Part shown: piece after piece, positions 26,171-35,680 of the stretch
Position numbering within the stretch: position 1 is the first letter of the stretch
How the letters are laid out: every line of letters starts with the position of its first letter
Source of the DNA: Lentihominibacter butyricus
GTDB taxonomy: Bacteria; Bacillota; Clostridia; Peptostreptococcales; Anaerovoracaceae
Assembly: GCF_025567305.1 (NCBI RefSeq)
Contig: NZ_JAOQJP010000001.1
Span: forward strand, 248,001-312,000
Length of the DNA: 64,000 bases
Direction of reading: 5' to 3'
Notes under the pieces: generated by a model
What the model was told of the DNA's origin: nothing
Seen by the model: only the letters and a program-made list of their open reading frames with translations
The model's database searches: none
Translations under genes and position numbers: made by a program

Positions 26171-28080
26171 TAAGAGTTTTGGACAAAAGCATCGCCGACA
26201 AGATCGCTGCCGGTGAAGTGATCGACAGACCTGTGTCGATCATCAAGGAGCTCCTGGAGAATTCGCTCGATGCAGGAGCCGACAGCATCACGGTGGAGAT
26301 CAGAAACGGCGGGAAAACATACATAAGAGTGACCGACAACGGATGCGGCATAGAGAGCGATCAGGCAGAGATCGCGTTCAGACGGCATGCGACCAGCAAG
26401 ATATCATCTGCAGAAGACCTCGATGCGATAGGCACGCTCGGCTTCAGAGGCGAGGCGCTCGCCAGCATATGCGCAGTTTCGAGAGTCGAGCTGATCACGA
26501 AGACGCGCGATGCCAGGACAGGGCAGAAGGTAGCGGTCGATGGAAGTCAGATCATCGAAAACACGGCGACAGGCTGTCCGGACGGCACTACCGTGACTGT
26601 GCGCGACCTGTTCTACAATGTTCCGGCCAGGCGCAAATTCATGGGTTCGGACAGTGCAGAAACGAGACGTATCGTCGACATGGTCTCGAGGATCTCTCTC
26701 GCATATGTAGATGTGAAGATAACACTGATAAACGGAAACAAGACCGTGTTCGCGACACGCGGCAACGGCAACATATACAACAATATCATCAAGATATACG
26801 GAAGCGATATCGGACGCGACCTGCTGCCTGTAGACGGCAGACAGGGAGATTTCATCATCAGGGGATTCGTATCGCCGCCGTCTGAGTCGGCTCCGTCGAG
26901 AAACAAGCAGATCTTCTGCGTGAACGGCAGAGTCGTATCGAGCAAAGTGCTGGAAAAGGGGCTTGAGGACGCTTACAGAGAAAAGCTGTTCGCGGGCAGG
27001 TTCCCTGTGGCTTTCCTGTTCCTGAGCCTGCCTCCCGAGAAGCTCGACGTCAATGTGCATCCTACCAAAAAAGAGATACGCTTTGACGACGATTTCGAGG
27101 TGGAGGACTTCGTGAGAACAAATGTTTCCAAAGCGCTCCGCGCAAAGGAATCTTTGCCTCAGATAAGGGGCGAGAACCTGAAAAACCAGGTGAGCACAGG
27201 CGAGGAGCAGACCGTAAATCTTTATGAAAAAACGCCTGCGACAGCTCTTTACGCGAATGACAACGGAGAAAAAAACACCACGACCGATGGTCGGATTTTC
27301 GAAAAAAATGCATCCGGCGCCGCAGCTGTGCAGACTCCGGGATCCGCTGCTGTGACGGCCCCTGAAGTTCCAGTCGTGAAAGTGCGCGAACAGGGAGAAC
27401 AGGTAGAGATAAAAAGCCTGCTGTCGGAGATGCGCGAAGAAAGGCAGGACACAGAACAGCGCGACCGGGAGATGACTCCGAAAAAACCTGACCGCAGAGA
27501 CTTCGACTTCCGCGAGCTGCACTATATGGGTGCGCTTTTCAACACGTATATCATGGCGTGCGACGACGATGATTTTTATCTGATAGACCAGCATGCAGCG
27601 CATGAACGGGTGTTCTACGAGAAGCTGCTCCGTCAGTACAATGAACGTGAAAAACTCAGCCAGCAGCTGCTGCTCCCATTGAACATGAACGTTTCCGCGA
27701 ATGTCACGGTGACCGAGGATGTGTGGATCGAAGACGTCCGCAGCATGGGCTACGACATAGAATTTTTCGGCAGCAACACGTACATAGTTCGTGAGATACC
27801 GGCGTTCATGGAACTTCGCGAGGCCGAGGATTTTCTGACCGACTTTTTCAAAGAGCTCGGATCAAGACCGGATCTGACCGACAGGAATGTGCTGGAAAAG
27901 ATCGTCATGCGCTCATGCAAGAGCGCTGTAAAGGGCGGAGATGTGCTGACGGAAGCGGAGATCGACGGCCTGATAAAAGATCTTTCGGCATGCGTCAATC
28001 CGTTTTCGTGCCCTCACGGCAGACCTACGTTCATAAGGATGACGCGATATGAGATAGAAAAATTATTCAAACGAGTATAG
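26167..28080 (+). CDS. mutL: DNA mismatch repair protein MutL
   Basis: A 637-residue MutL with the N-terminal GHKL ATPase (IAAGEVIDRPVSIIKELLENSLDAGA, VTDNGCGI, RHATSKI, GFRGEALASI), a variable linker (about residues 335-440) and a C-terminal dimerisation/endonuclease domain carrying the metal-binding DQHAAHERVFYE motif (from Asp474) and CPHGRP near the end. The intact endonuclease motif fits organisms lacking MutH. It starts within the mutS stop codon and miaA follows closely, so the three are co-transcribed. Confidence 0.97.
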   Translation: MIRVLDKSIADKIAAGEVIDRPVSIIKELLENSLDAGADSITVEIRNGGKTYIRVTDNGCGIESDQAEIAFRRHATSKISSAEDLDAIGTLGFRGEALASICAVSRVELITKTRDARTGQKVAVDGSQIIENTATGCPDGTTVTVRDLFYNVPARRKFMGSDSAETRRIVDMVSRISLAYVDVKITLINGNKTVFATRGNGNIYNNIIKIYGSDIGRDLLPVDGRQGDFIIRGFVSPPSESAPSRNKQIFCVNGRVVSSKVLEKGLEDAYREKLFAGRFPVAFLFLSLPPEKLDVNVHPTKKEIRFDDDFEVEDFVRTNVSKALRAKESLPQIRGENLKNQVSTGEEQTVNLYEKTPATALYANDNGEKNTTTDGRIFEKNASGAAAVQTPGSAAVTAPEVPVVKVREQGEQVEIKSLLSEMREERQDTEQRDREMTPKKPDRRDFDFRELHYMGALFNTYIMACDDDDFYLIDQHAAHERVFYEKLLRQYNEREKLSQQLLLPLNMNVSANVTVTEDVWIEDVRSMGYDIEFFGSNTYIVREIPAFMELREAEDFLTDFFKELGSRPDLTDRNVLEKIVMRSCKSAVKGGDVLTEAEIDGLIKDLSACVNPFSCPHGRPTFIRMTRYEIEKLFKRV

Positions 28081-28093
28081 AGGAATGACTTAC

Positions 28094-29023
28094 ATGAACA
28101 AGATCATCGCACTGGCAGGTCCGACTGCCGTGGGAAAGACAAAATTCGCAATAAAGCTCGCGGACGAGTTCGACGGAGAGATAGTATCCTGCGACTCGAT
28201 GCAGCTTTACAAATACATGGATATCGGCAGCGCCAAGCCGACGCCGGAAGAGATGGAGCAGGCAAGGCATCACCTCGTGGACATGATAGATCCGCGCGAG
28301 GAATTTTCGGTAGCCGAATATCAGAGACTTGCAAAGCAGGCGATATCTGACATATTTTCAAGAGGAAAGCTGCCGGTGATCTCGGGAGGCACGGGGCTTT
28401 ACCTGAATTCGCTCCTGTACGACATGGATTTTTCGGCGGCGCCGCAGGATCAGGCATACAGGCAGGAGCTTGCGGAGATAGCTGAAAAACAGGGGGATGA
28501 CGTACTGCACAGCATGCTCGCAGAACAGGATCCGCAGGCCGCGGCGGCGATACATCCGAACAACCGCAAGAAGGTGATACGTGCACTGGAAAGACTGCGC
28601 GACGGCGAAACAAGAGTGCGGCCTTTCAGCGGTATAAAAAACGAAACAAAAGACTATGACGTGCTCCTGATCGGTCTGACGAGGGATCGTGCAGAACTTT
28701 ACGAAAGGATCAACAGACGTGTCGATATACTTGTGGAACAGGGGCTTTTCGACGAAGTTTCAAGGCTCAGAGATATGGGGCTTACAGCCGAAAACATCTC
28801 TATGAAAGGTATCGGATACAAGGAGATACTGGACTTTTTTTCAGGAAAATATTCGCGTGACGAGGCGATCGATACGATCAAAAAAAACACCCGACATTAC
28901 GCTAAAAAACAGTTAACGTGGTTTAGAAGATATGATAAAATGAACTGGTACAATATTTCAGAATTTGATAACGATGATAATGCAGCAGGGGTGATAGCAG
29001 CGTGGGTACGGAAAAATTTATAA
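28094..29023 (+). CDS. miaA: tRNA dimethylallyltransferase
   Basis: A 309-residue protein with P-loop ALAGPTAVGKTKFAIKLA, DSMQLYKYMDIGSAKPT, the HHLVDMIDPREEFSVAEYQ region, PVISGGTGLYLNSLLY and the C-terminal GIGYKEILDFF-TRHYAKKQLTWFRR. MiaA adds a dimethylallyl group to A37 of tRNAs reading U-starting codons, using the product of the isoprenoid pathway whose genes lie upstream. An in-frame ATG at 28085 is too close to AGAGGA (28078-28083); ATG 28094 is better spaced. The recombinase gene overlaps its last 22 bases. Confidence 0.96.
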   Translation: MNKIIALAGPTAVGKTKFAIKLADEFDGEIVSCDSMQLYKYMDIGSAKPTPEEMEQARHHLVDMIDPREEFSVAEYQRLAKQAISDIFSRGKLPVISGGTGLYLNSLLYDMDFSAAPQDQAYRQELAEIAEKQGDDVLHSMLAEQDPQAAAAIHPNNRKKVIRALERLRDGETRVRPFSGIKNETKDYDVLLIGLTRDRAELYERINRRVDILVEQGLFDEVSRLRDMGLTAENISMKGIGYKEILDFFSGKYSRDEAIDTIKKNTRHYAKKQLTWFRRYDKMNWYNISEFDNDDNAAGVIAAWVRKNL

Positions 29024-30135
29024 GACTTCACAACAAGAGTGACAAGCCTGACAACATAGTGATGAAAGAACATCTGCTTGCTTCGAAGTGTGAAGATATC
29101 CAGAAACAGCTGCCCTCATTTCTCAAAGGTTTTTTCATATATCTCAAGGGAAATGTGCTGCCGATGACGAGACTGTCATACCTGAATGATATCAAGTTTT
29201 TCTGTCAATATTTAATAGATGAGACAGAACTTACGGCGGCGAAGAAACCGTCTGACATAAAACTGGAAGAATTCAATAAAATAAAAGCAGTTGATATAAA
29301 CATTTTCATAGACTACTGCCGCAGATACACTGTGGAGAAAGACAATGAGACAGTGGTGTATGAAAACAGCAGCAAGACTCTCGCCAGAAAGAAATCCTCG
29401 CTCTCTGTGATGTTCAAGCAGCTTTACAGAGATGAGATGATCGAAAAGAACATCACCGACGGGTTCGATCCCATCAGGGTCCCGAAGGCCGGTGAACGCG
29501 AGATCAAGGCGCTGCAGGACAACGAGGTCATGCTGATGCTGGACGCGGTCTCAACCGGAGAGCATCTTACGGCGAAGGAACGTCAGTACTGGGAGAAGAC
29601 AAAGAAAAGAGACAAGGCGATACTGATACTGTTCATAACGTACGGTCTCAGGCTGTTCGAGCTGCAGCAGCTCAACGTGTCGTCATTCAACTTCCATAGA
29701 GGTGAATTCAAGATCTACAGAAAGCGCGACAAGGAAGCTGTAATGCCACTCAATCACTCGGTCACAGAGGCCGTGAAAGATTACATCGAAAACGAGCGTG
29801 CAAATGACGATATGATATCCGACGAGCATAAAGACGCGCTTTTTCTTTCTCTTCAGGGCAGGCGCATGACAGAAAGACAGATCCGCGAGCTCGTAAAAAA
29901 ATACACGTCGATCGGCCTGGAGACTTCGAGAAAAGCCGGATACAGCCCGCACAAGCTGAGAGCAACGGCGGCGACAAGCCTGATCGCAAGAGGCAATTCG
30001 ATTTTCGACGTACAGGCGCTGCTCGATCATGAGCAGGTGACTACTACGCAGCTTTATGCGAACCATAAAATAAACGTAAAAAGAGATCTCGTCAATGATA
30101 TGGAATGGGAATCAGAGAGAAAAGAAAGGAAATGA
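29002..30135 (+). CDS. Tyrosine-type site-specific recombinase/integrase
   Basis: A 377-residue XerC/D-like recombinase starting with GTG inside miaA. The N-terminal SAM-like core-binding domain spans about residues 35-160. The catalytic set is complete: Arg217 (YGLRLFELQ), Lys241 (YRKRDK), His317 and Arg320 (HKLRATAAT), His343 (LLDHEQ) and the nucleophile Tyr352 (TTTQLYANH), nine residues after His343. It is longer than usual XerC/D (about 300 residues) because of an N-terminal extension and an insert near residue 190. Overlap with miaA and a four-base gap to the secreted protein gene mean co-expression. It may be a chromosomal Xer protein or a DNA invertase-like enzyme; sequence alone does not decide. 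Confidence 0.88.
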   Translation: MGTEKFIRLHNKSDKPDNIVMKEHLLASKCEDIQKQLPSFLKGFFIYLKGNVLPMTRLSYLNDIKFFCQYLIDETELTAAKKPSDIKLEEFNKIKAVDINIFIDYCRRYTVEKDNETVVYENSSKTLARKKSSLSVMFKQLYRDEMIEKNITDGFDPIRVPKAGEREIKALQDNEVMLMLDAVSTGEHLTAKERQYWEKTKKRDKAILILFITYGLRLFELQQLNVSSFNFHRGEFKIYRKRDKEAVMPLNHSVTEAVKDYIENERANDDMISDEHKDALFLSLQGRRMTERQIRELVKKYTSIGLETSRKAGYSPHKLRATAATSLIARGNSIFDVQALLDHEQVTTTQLYANHKINVKRDLVNDMEWESERKERK

Positions 30136-30139
30136 CAAT

Positions 30140-31705
30140 ATGAAGCGATTAGCTATTTTATCGGTTACTATGATTTTTGCAACGAGCTCGATTGCAGCTG
30201 CACCGCTTTCTTTCGCCGAAACTAATGCTGATACGACCACAAACAGGACGACCCAGTCATATGACAGCAAATCAGTAAAAACTAAGACTGCAAGTGTCCA
30301 GAAAGACACTTCATGGTTTGAATATTATGATCTGAAAGATACATATGAGATCTCCAGCGAAGAGGAACTGCTGGGATTTGCAAGCCTCATAAATGAAAAC
30401 CAGACAGACAGCTGGAAGCCTAACAGGATAGAGAACTTCGAAGGCGTCACATTCGTGCTCACAGATGATATAAAGCTCACGACGAGTGAATGGACTCCGA
30501 TAGGCAGCGGCAGCGCTTCATATTTTGCCGGAGTGTTCGACGGCAACGGACATACGATCAGCGATCTCAAGGTAGACAGCGCTTCAGGCCTTGCCGGATT
30601 TTTTGGATATCTCAAGGGCGAGGTAAGAGATCTTACCGTGGAAGGCACCGTGAAATCAGGTGACAGCAGCTGCGGCGGCATTGTCGGGCAGCTTGACCCG
30701 GAAGGAAAGGTAACGGGCTGCACGGCTGATATCAAAGTCACCGGAAGGGACAAGACGGGAGGCATCGCAGGCTACAACAGTGGCGGCACTATCGAGCTGT
30801 GCACGAATCTGGGAGAGATCTCGGGAACATACAAGGTAGGCGGTATCGTCGGTGAGAACTGGGGCGGCACTGTAGACAAATGTGCAAACAAGGGAAAAGT
30901 CGAATCATCCAAAAGAGGTGTTGCGACATACGGCACCGGCGGCATAGCAGGCAGATCGGTATCATCTGAAGCAGAAGTCGCACATTCATACAATACAGGT
31001 GAGATCGTATCCGACACTGAGGCTACAGGCGGCGTAGTCGGATATATGAACGCTTCCGGCTCTACGATCATCGACTGCTACAACACAGCCAAAGTCATAG
31101 TAAAAAACAAGGCTGACGCCCAAAAGATCGCCAAGTCATACTCAGGCGGTATCGTCGGGATAGCCGGTGCTACTGATGTTTACATAAGGAACTGCTATAA
31201 TTCGGCTCAGGTGCTGAATGCAGACGTAAACGGCGGTGTGGTCGGATACTATATCAATGAGAAAAGCAACCCCGATCATGTAAAATACCTGCGAAACAAT
31301 TATTATCTCAATGATAGTGCAAAGACAGGCATAGGTCTGCTTGAAAACGAAAACGACAATAATCTTTCAAAGGCAGCAGCCGGGATATCATCGAGCAGTC
31401 TGACAGGGCTCGCTTCATCGCTGACAGCGGCATACAAAGATGATATGGGCATATACGGGAATAATGGATTCCCTGTTCTCGAGTGGCAGGAATCTGTTTC
31501 GGAAGATCAGCGCGACTACATGGATAATGTATCGACAGACGTACAGAAAAAACTTGACAAGTATATCATGGAAAGTTCAGGAAGTTCACAGTATGGACAA
31601 ATCATCCTCAACTTATTTACACCTGATAACTATATAAATGATGCAATGCTCCTCTATAATGGAAACAAAGAGGATATAAAAAATAAAGTGGAGAAGGAAA
31701 AATAG
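30140..31705 (+). CDS. Secreted GLUG-motif repeat protein
   Basis: A 521-residue exported protein. A signal peptide covers about residues 1-26 (basic MKR, hydrophobic AILSVTMIFATSSIAAA, likely cut after LSFA). After a Thr/Ser/Lys-rich linker, residues about 70-410 contain GLUG-type repeats such as FAGVFDGNGHTISDLKV, GGIVGQL, GGIAGYNSGG, GGIVGEN, GGIAGRS, GGVVGYM and GGIVGIA, each followed by a CYNxxxV strand, forming a probable beta-solenoid. The C-terminus is polar without LPXTG or membrane anchor, so it is likely secreted or loosely bound to the wall. ATG 30140 follows AAAGGAAA. It sits in a transcript with a recombinase gene, which is unusual. Confidence 0.88.
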   Translation: MKRLAILSVTMIFATSSIAAAPLSFAETNADTTTNRTTQSYDSKSVKTKTASVQKDTSWFEYYDLKDTYEISSEEELLGFASLINENQTDSWKPNRIENFEGVTFVLTDDIKLTTSEWTPIGSGSASYFAGVFDGNGHTISDLKVDSASGLAGFFGYLKGEVRDLTVEGTVKSGDSSCGGIVGQLDPEGKVTGCTADIKVTGRDKTGGIAGYNSGGTIELCTNLGEISGTYKVGGIVGENWGGTVDKCANKGKVESSKRGVATYGTGGIAGRSVSSEAEVAHSYNTGEIVSDTEATGGVVGYMNASGSTIIDCYNTAKVIVKNKADAQKIAKSYSGGIVGIAGATDVYIRNCYNSAQVLNADVNGGVVGYYINEKSNPDHVKYLRNNYYLNDSAKTGIGLLENENDNNLSKAAAGISSSSLTGLASSLTAAYKDDMGIYGNNGFPVLEWQESVSEDQRDYMDNVSTDVQKKLDKYIMESSGSSQYGQIILNLFTPDNYINDAMLLYNGNKEDIKNKVEKEK

Positions 31706-31710
31706 ATAAC

Positions 31711-33006
31711 ATGCAGAAAAATACCTACAAATTACTCACAGAAAAATTCAATATCTCGGAAAAAGTCCTCGATCTTATAAACAGGAGCGAGAATCTCGTG
31801 AAAGATACTTTTGATGAGCTTGACGATATCATGGCGTACAATCAGTACAAGGTGCTGGATGCGTTCCAGAAAAACACCATCAGAGATATGCATTTCGGAT
31901 GGAACACGGGCTACGGATACGACGATCCGGGAAGGGACGCCATCGAGAAGGTATATGCAGACATATTCCACACGGAGGCTGCACTGGTACGTCCTATCAT
32001 CGTAAACGGCACGCATGCGCTCACGCTCACGCTGATGGGTATACTGCGCCCGGGAGATCAGCTGATATACTGCACAGGCTCGCCTTATGACACTCTCGAG
32101 GAAGTTATCGGGATCAGAGGCGAAGGCAAGGGATCTCTCAAGGAATACGGCGTTTCATACGATCAGGTGGAGCTCACACCTGAGGGCGGCATAGATTTTG
32201 AAGCACTCAGAAAAGCGATCACTCCGGCTACGAAGATGATCACTCTGCAGAGAGCGACCGGTTACGGATGGAGAAAGGCCATCTCGATCGAAGAGATCGA
32301 AGAATGGGCGAAGTTCGTCAAGAGCATAGATCCTGAGATAATATGCATGGTAGACAACTGCTACGGTGAATTCCTTCATACAAAAGAGCCTACTGATGTA
32401 GGCGCTGATGTCGTTGCCGGATCACTGATCAAGAATCCGGGCGGCGGACTCGCACTGACCGGCGGATATATAGCGGGCAGACAGGATCTTATCGAAAAGA
32501 TCTCGTACAGGATGACATCGCCCGGAATAGGCGGCGAGTGCGGTCTCACATTCGGACAGACGAGAACTATGCTGCAGGGTCTCTTTATCGCACCTAAGAC
32601 AGTGAACGGTGCTGTAAAGGGCGCCATACTGTGCGCAAAAGCTTTTGAACTGCTGGGATATGACGTGTGCCCTAAGCCGGATGATATCAGGAGCGACATC
32701 ATACAGGCTGTAAAACTCGGCACTCCGGAGGGCGTGATAGCATTCTGCAAGGGTATCCAGGCTGCAGCGCCTGTCGATTCTCACGTTACTCCTCTGCCAT
32801 GGGATATGCCGGGATATGATGATCCTGTAATAATGGCTGCCGGCGCATTCGTGCAGGGCTCTTCGATAGAGCTTTCGGCAGATGCACCTATAAGACCTCC
32901 TTACGTTGTGTATTTCCAGGGAGGCCTCACTTACGAACACTCAAAATTCGGTGTTATCAAGGCATTACAGGAGCTCTATGATGAAAAACTTATAACTGTT
33001 GTTTAA
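31711..33006 (+). CDS. Methionine gamma-lyase family (YnbB-like) PLP protein
   Basis: A 431-residue PLP enzyme of the family once called aluminium resistance protein. Recognisable parts are the N-terminal YNQYKVLDAFQKNTIRDMHF, GYGYDDPGRD, RPIIVNGTHAL, VDNCYGEF and the lysine region AGSLIKNPGGGLALTGGYIAG, and the C-terminal RPPYVVYFQGGLTYEHSKFGV. It is related to Cys/Met-metabolism lyases, but the physiological reaction is uncertain. It lies five bases after the GLUG gene and, as in other Bacillota, near miaA. A hairpin follows its stop. Confidence 0.9.
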   Translation: MQKNTYKLLTEKFNISEKVLDLINRSENLVKDTFDELDDIMAYNQYKVLDAFQKNTIRDMHFGWNTGYGYDDPGRDAIEKVYADIFHTEAALVRPIIVNGTHALTLTLMGILRPGDQLIYCTGSPYDTLEEVIGIRGEGKGSLKEYGVSYDQVELTPEGGIDFEALRKAITPATKMITLQRATGYGWRKAISIEEIEEWAKFVKSIDPEIICMVDNCYGEFLHTKEPTDVGADVVAGSLIKNPGGGLALTGGYIAGRQDLIEKISYRMTSPGIGGECGLTFGQTRTMLQGLFIAPKTVNGAVKGAILCAKAFELLGYDVCPKPDDIRSDIIQAVKLGTPEGVIAFCKGIQAAAPVDSHVTPLPWDMPGYDDPVIMAAGAFVQGSSIELSADAPIRPPYVVYFQGGLTYEHSKFGVIKALQELYDEKLITVV

Positions 33007-33011
33007 TGAAT

Positions 33012-33035
33012 GAGGTCTGTTTCAGACCTCTCTTT
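33012..33035 (+). terminator. Hairpin between the PLP lyase and VTT genes
   Basis: GAGGTCTG (33012-33019) and CAGACCTC (33023-33030) form a perfect eight-base stem with a TTT loop, followed by TCTTT. It is a modest terminator that would permit read-through into the next gene. Confidence 0.6.
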
Positions 33036-33051
33036 AACTAGTGAGGGAAAA

Positions 33052-33792
33052 ATGGCTATTTCAACGGAAAAGAAGAACAAACTCAGAAAGTATTTCAAGA
33101 TATTCGGTGCTGTATTAAAATTCGCACTTCTGCTGGTTATTCTTATAGGATTGCCTCTGTATATATATTTCGCTCATCACGAATGGATCCAGATGTTCTC
33201 GAATATGGAGAACGTTGAGGCGTTGTTCAAAGAGTACAAGGCTCAGAGCGTGTTCATATATATAGGTTCTCAGATACTCCAGATAGTTATATGCATAATC
33301 CCCGGGCAGTGGCTTCAGTTTGCTGCCGGGTACATGTACGGGTTCTGGCTGGGATATCTTTACTCGCTGATAGGAGCGTTCCTCGGTTCCGTTCTGACAT
33401 ATTATATAGCGAAAATACTGGGGCATGACGCCATGCATCTGATCTTCGGAGAAGAAAAGATAAAAAGCATGCTCGAAACGCTGAACAGCAAAAAGGCAGT
33501 CGTACTGGTCTTCCTGATATTCCTGATACCGGGTGTGCCGAAGGATCTCTGCAACTACGTGGCAGGACTTTCCGAAATGAAGCTCAAACCGTTTCTGATC
33601 GTCTCGCTGATAGGCAGGTCTCCAGGAATGATGGGCAGCCTGCTCATAGGAAGACAGATATACACAGGCGGATATGTCAGCGCTGCCGTCATCGCAGCTG
33701 TTGCAGTCGTTCTGTTCGTACTGGGGCTGATATTCAGGAAAAAGATCACAGTTTTCCTGGACAAGTGCTACGAAAGACTCATGAACATGTGA
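33052..33792 (+). CDS. TVP38/TMEM64 (VTT domain) membrane protein
   Basis: A 246-residue membrane protein with six or so hydrophobic segments and the VTT-domain signature GQWLQFAAGYMYGFWLGYLYSLIGAFLGSVLTYYIAK followed by FLIPGVPKDLCNYVAGLSEMKLKPFLIVSLIGRSPG. The family (DedA-like superfamily) is linked to lipid flipping and membrane homeostasis; a specific role is not known. ATG 33052 is preceded by AGGGAAAA; an in-frame ATG at 33010 lacks a ribosome-binding site and overlaps the hairpin. Confidence 0.9.
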   Translation: MAISTEKKNKLRKYFKIFGAVLKFALLLVILIGLPLYIYFAHHEWIQMFSNMENVEALFKEYKAQSVFIYIGSQILQIVICIIPGQWLQFAAGYMYGFWLGYLYSLIGAFLGSVLTYYIAKILGHDAMHLIFGEEKIKSMLETLNSKKAVVLVFLIFLIPGVPKDLCNYVAGLSEMKLKPFLIVSLIGRSPGMMGSLLIGRQIYTGGYVSAAVIAAVAVVLFVLGLIFRKKITVFLDKCYERLMNM

Positions 33793-33818
33793 TATACTGT
33801 TTCAGCCGGAGCTTCATG

Positions 33819-33853
33819 TGATCGCAGATCATAATGCTGCGGTCTCAGCATCA
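33819..33853 (+). repeat. Dispersed 35-bp double-hairpin repeat, copy A
   Basis: TGATC-GCA-GATCA is followed by TAA and TGCTG-CGGTCT-CAGCA, giving two adjacent small hairpins. A core of 24 bases (33825-33848) is identical to a stretch at 36855-36878 on the other strand, and the flanks match so that 33 of 35 bases agree. This copy is in the sense direction 76 bases before ilvA. Confidence 0.9.
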
Positions 33854-33929
33854 CTATATCACGGCATCAGTGCCGGACGGTGTACCGCTCACACTTTACA
33901 TCGATCTACTATTTACAGGAGAAAAACAT

Positions 33930-35135
33930 ATGCTTACACTCGACAAAATATATCACGCAGCATTCGTACTGAAAAATGTTGCAAGAAAAACAGATCTCAT
34001 CAAAGCTACTAAGCTCTCGGACAAATGCGAGCTTTATCTCAAGACTGAGAACCTTCAGGAAACCGGAAGCTTCAAGCTCAGAGGCGCCTATTATAAAATA
34101 AGTCAGCTCACTGACGAGGAAAAAGCGCACGGCATCATCGCATGCAGTGCCGGAAACCATGCGCAGGGCGTTGCGATGGCTGCGTCTCATAACGGTATAA
34201 AATCGATAATATGCATGCCGGACGGTGCACCGCTCAGCAAGGTCGAGGCGACCAAGCAGCTGGGAGCAGACATACGTCTGGTAAAGGGCGTATACGATGA
34301 TGCGTATGCAGAAGCACTGAGGATACAGGAAGAGACAGGTGCTACTTTCATCCACCCTTTTGATGACGATGAAGTGATAGCAGGGCAGGGCACGATAGGT
34401 CTGGAGATCCTTGACGAGATCGAAGATCTGGATGCGATAGTTGTCCCGATCGGCGGCGGCGGCCTGATCTCAGGAGTAGCTTATGCAGTAAAGCATCTCG
34501 ATCCGAGCATAAAGATATACGGTGTACAGGCGGCCGGCTCGGCCAGCATGTATGAGAGCCGTCGTGCCGGACATCCGGTGATGCTCGAATCAGCTGCGAC
34601 ATTTGCAGACGGTATCGCTGTAAAACAGCCAGGAGACACCACATTCAAGCTGGTAGAGGAATATGTAGATGAAATAGTCACAGTATCCGAAGACGAGATC
34701 GCGGCAGCGATACTTGCTCTTATCGAAAAGCAGAAAGTCATCGCTGAAGGTGCAGGAGCAGTTGCCGTGACTGCGGTACTGTTCGACAAGCTGCCTGTCG
34801 AAGGCAAAAAAGTCGCATGCATAGTATCAGGCGGCAATATAGATGTGAACATACTCAACCGTGTCATAACGAGAGGTCTCGTGACGAGCGGCAGAAATGC
34901 AAATCTCACGATCGCTCTCACCGACAAGCCCGGACAGCTCCAGGAAGTAGCTGAGATAATCGCACGCTGCGGCGGCAATGTAGTTGCTGTGCATCACGAC
35001 AGGGCTGATGCGAACATGGCGATAACAAGCTGTTTCCTGAAGATCGCACTTGAGACACGAGACCACGATCAGATAAACGAGATCAAGCGTGAGCTGTCGA
35101 ACGCCGGTTTCACGCTGGTGACGGAGCGAGTCTAA
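33930..35135 (+). CDS. ilvA: Threonine ammonia-lyase
   Basis: A 401-residue PLP enzyme of fold type II. The PLP lysine is in ENLQETGSFKLRGAYYKI, the phosphate-binding loop is PIGGGGLISG, and SAGNHAQGVA is present. The last 80 residues (LTIALTDKPGQLQEVAEIIARCGGNVVAVHHDRA) form one ACT domain, so allosteric control is likely. It deaminates threonine to 2-oxobutanoate; without isoleucine genes nearby the role may be catabolic as well as biosynthetic. ATG 33930 follows AGGAGA; it stands alone with a terminator about 225 bases after its stop. Confidence 0.94.
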   Translation: MLTLDKIYHAAFVLKNVARKTDLIKATKLSDKCELYLKTENLQETGSFKLRGAYYKISQLTDEEKAHGIIACSAGNHAQGVAMAASHNGIKSIICMPDGAPLSKVEATKQLGADIRLVKGVYDDAYAEALRIQEETGATFIHPFDDDEVIAGQGTIGLEILDEIEDLDAIVVPIGGGGLISGVAYAVKHLDPSIKIYGVQAAGSASMYESRRAGHPVMLESAATFADGIAVKQPGDTTFKLVEEYVDEIVTVSEDEIAAAILALIEKQKVIAEGAGAVAVTAVLFDKLPVEGKKVACIVSGGNIDVNILNRVITRGLVTSGRNANLTIALTDKPGQLQEVAEIIARCGGNVVAVHHDRADANMAITSCFLKIALETRDHDQINEIKRELSNAGFTLVTERV

Positions 35136-35360
35136 GACCGGGACGGGCTGAATTGCAGATCAGGTCAGGCGGATCAGCGTGAAATCAATCGTGAAATCAA
35201 CGCGGAATTGCGAAATATGATGAAAGCGTATACGTGCACGGTTTTGCAGCAAAACTTCGTGAATGATCGTGGATGATTTTACTGTAAAACCAAAAGATAA
35301 GTTATAAAAATATGTTCCTGGTAAAAATACTCGCAAAACAGATATTCGAGAACATGCGTT
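35136..35360. other. Intergenic stretch without recognisable gene
   Basis: Between the ilvA stop and the terminator at 35361 there is no frame with a ribosome-binding site and no repeat found elsewhere in the window. Two near-identical short runs (GTGAAATCAA around 35180-35200) are the only local pattern. Confidence 0.6.
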
Positions 35361-35402
35361 TACCAAAGCCAACAGATATATAGTTTGGCTTTGGTATTTT
35401 TT
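35361..35402 (+). terminator. Rho-independent terminator
   Basis: TACCAAAGCCAA pairs with TTGGCTTTGGTA across a short AT-rich loop and is followed by a run of six T. It is the first strong stop after ilvA. Confidence 0.9.
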
Positions 35403-35570
35403 ATTGCAAAAAATCCCGACTTTCAAAGAAAATCTTCCCCAAATAGCGGTTAGAAAGCTGATTTTTGGTAAAAAGCCTTGATAAAAACAGGATTTTCAGC
35501 GTGAAAATGCCAAAATCTGATCCGTCAGTGCAGTTTATTGGTATTGTTCCATGGCTCGTTTTTATTTTAA

Positions 35571-35647
35571 GAACAAATGTTTATTTAGCCATTGACAACG
35601 AACATACATTCTGATATACTCTAGTTACATCAAAAGAACAAATGTTT
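35571..35647 (+). promoter_or_regulatory. LexA-like SOS boxes and sigma-A promoter of the YneA-like gene
   Basis: GAACAAATGTTT occurs twice (35571-35582 and 35636-35647), fitting the Gram-positive LexA core GAAC-RNRY-GTTY. A third, weaker box GAACATACATTC (35600-35611) lies inside the spacer of a near-perfect promoter, TTGACA (35592-35597), 17 bases, TATACT (35615-35620). LexA bound there would block polymerase. The boxes are 65 bases apart around the promoter. Confidence 0.8.
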
Positions 35648-35680
35648 CAAGAAAAGAAACAGGGAAGTGAGGAGTGTCAT

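Noticed and set aside
35160..35426. 88-codon minus-strand frame in the ilvA-yneA gap
   Set aside because: No ribosome-binding site; it runs across the terminator stem at 35361.
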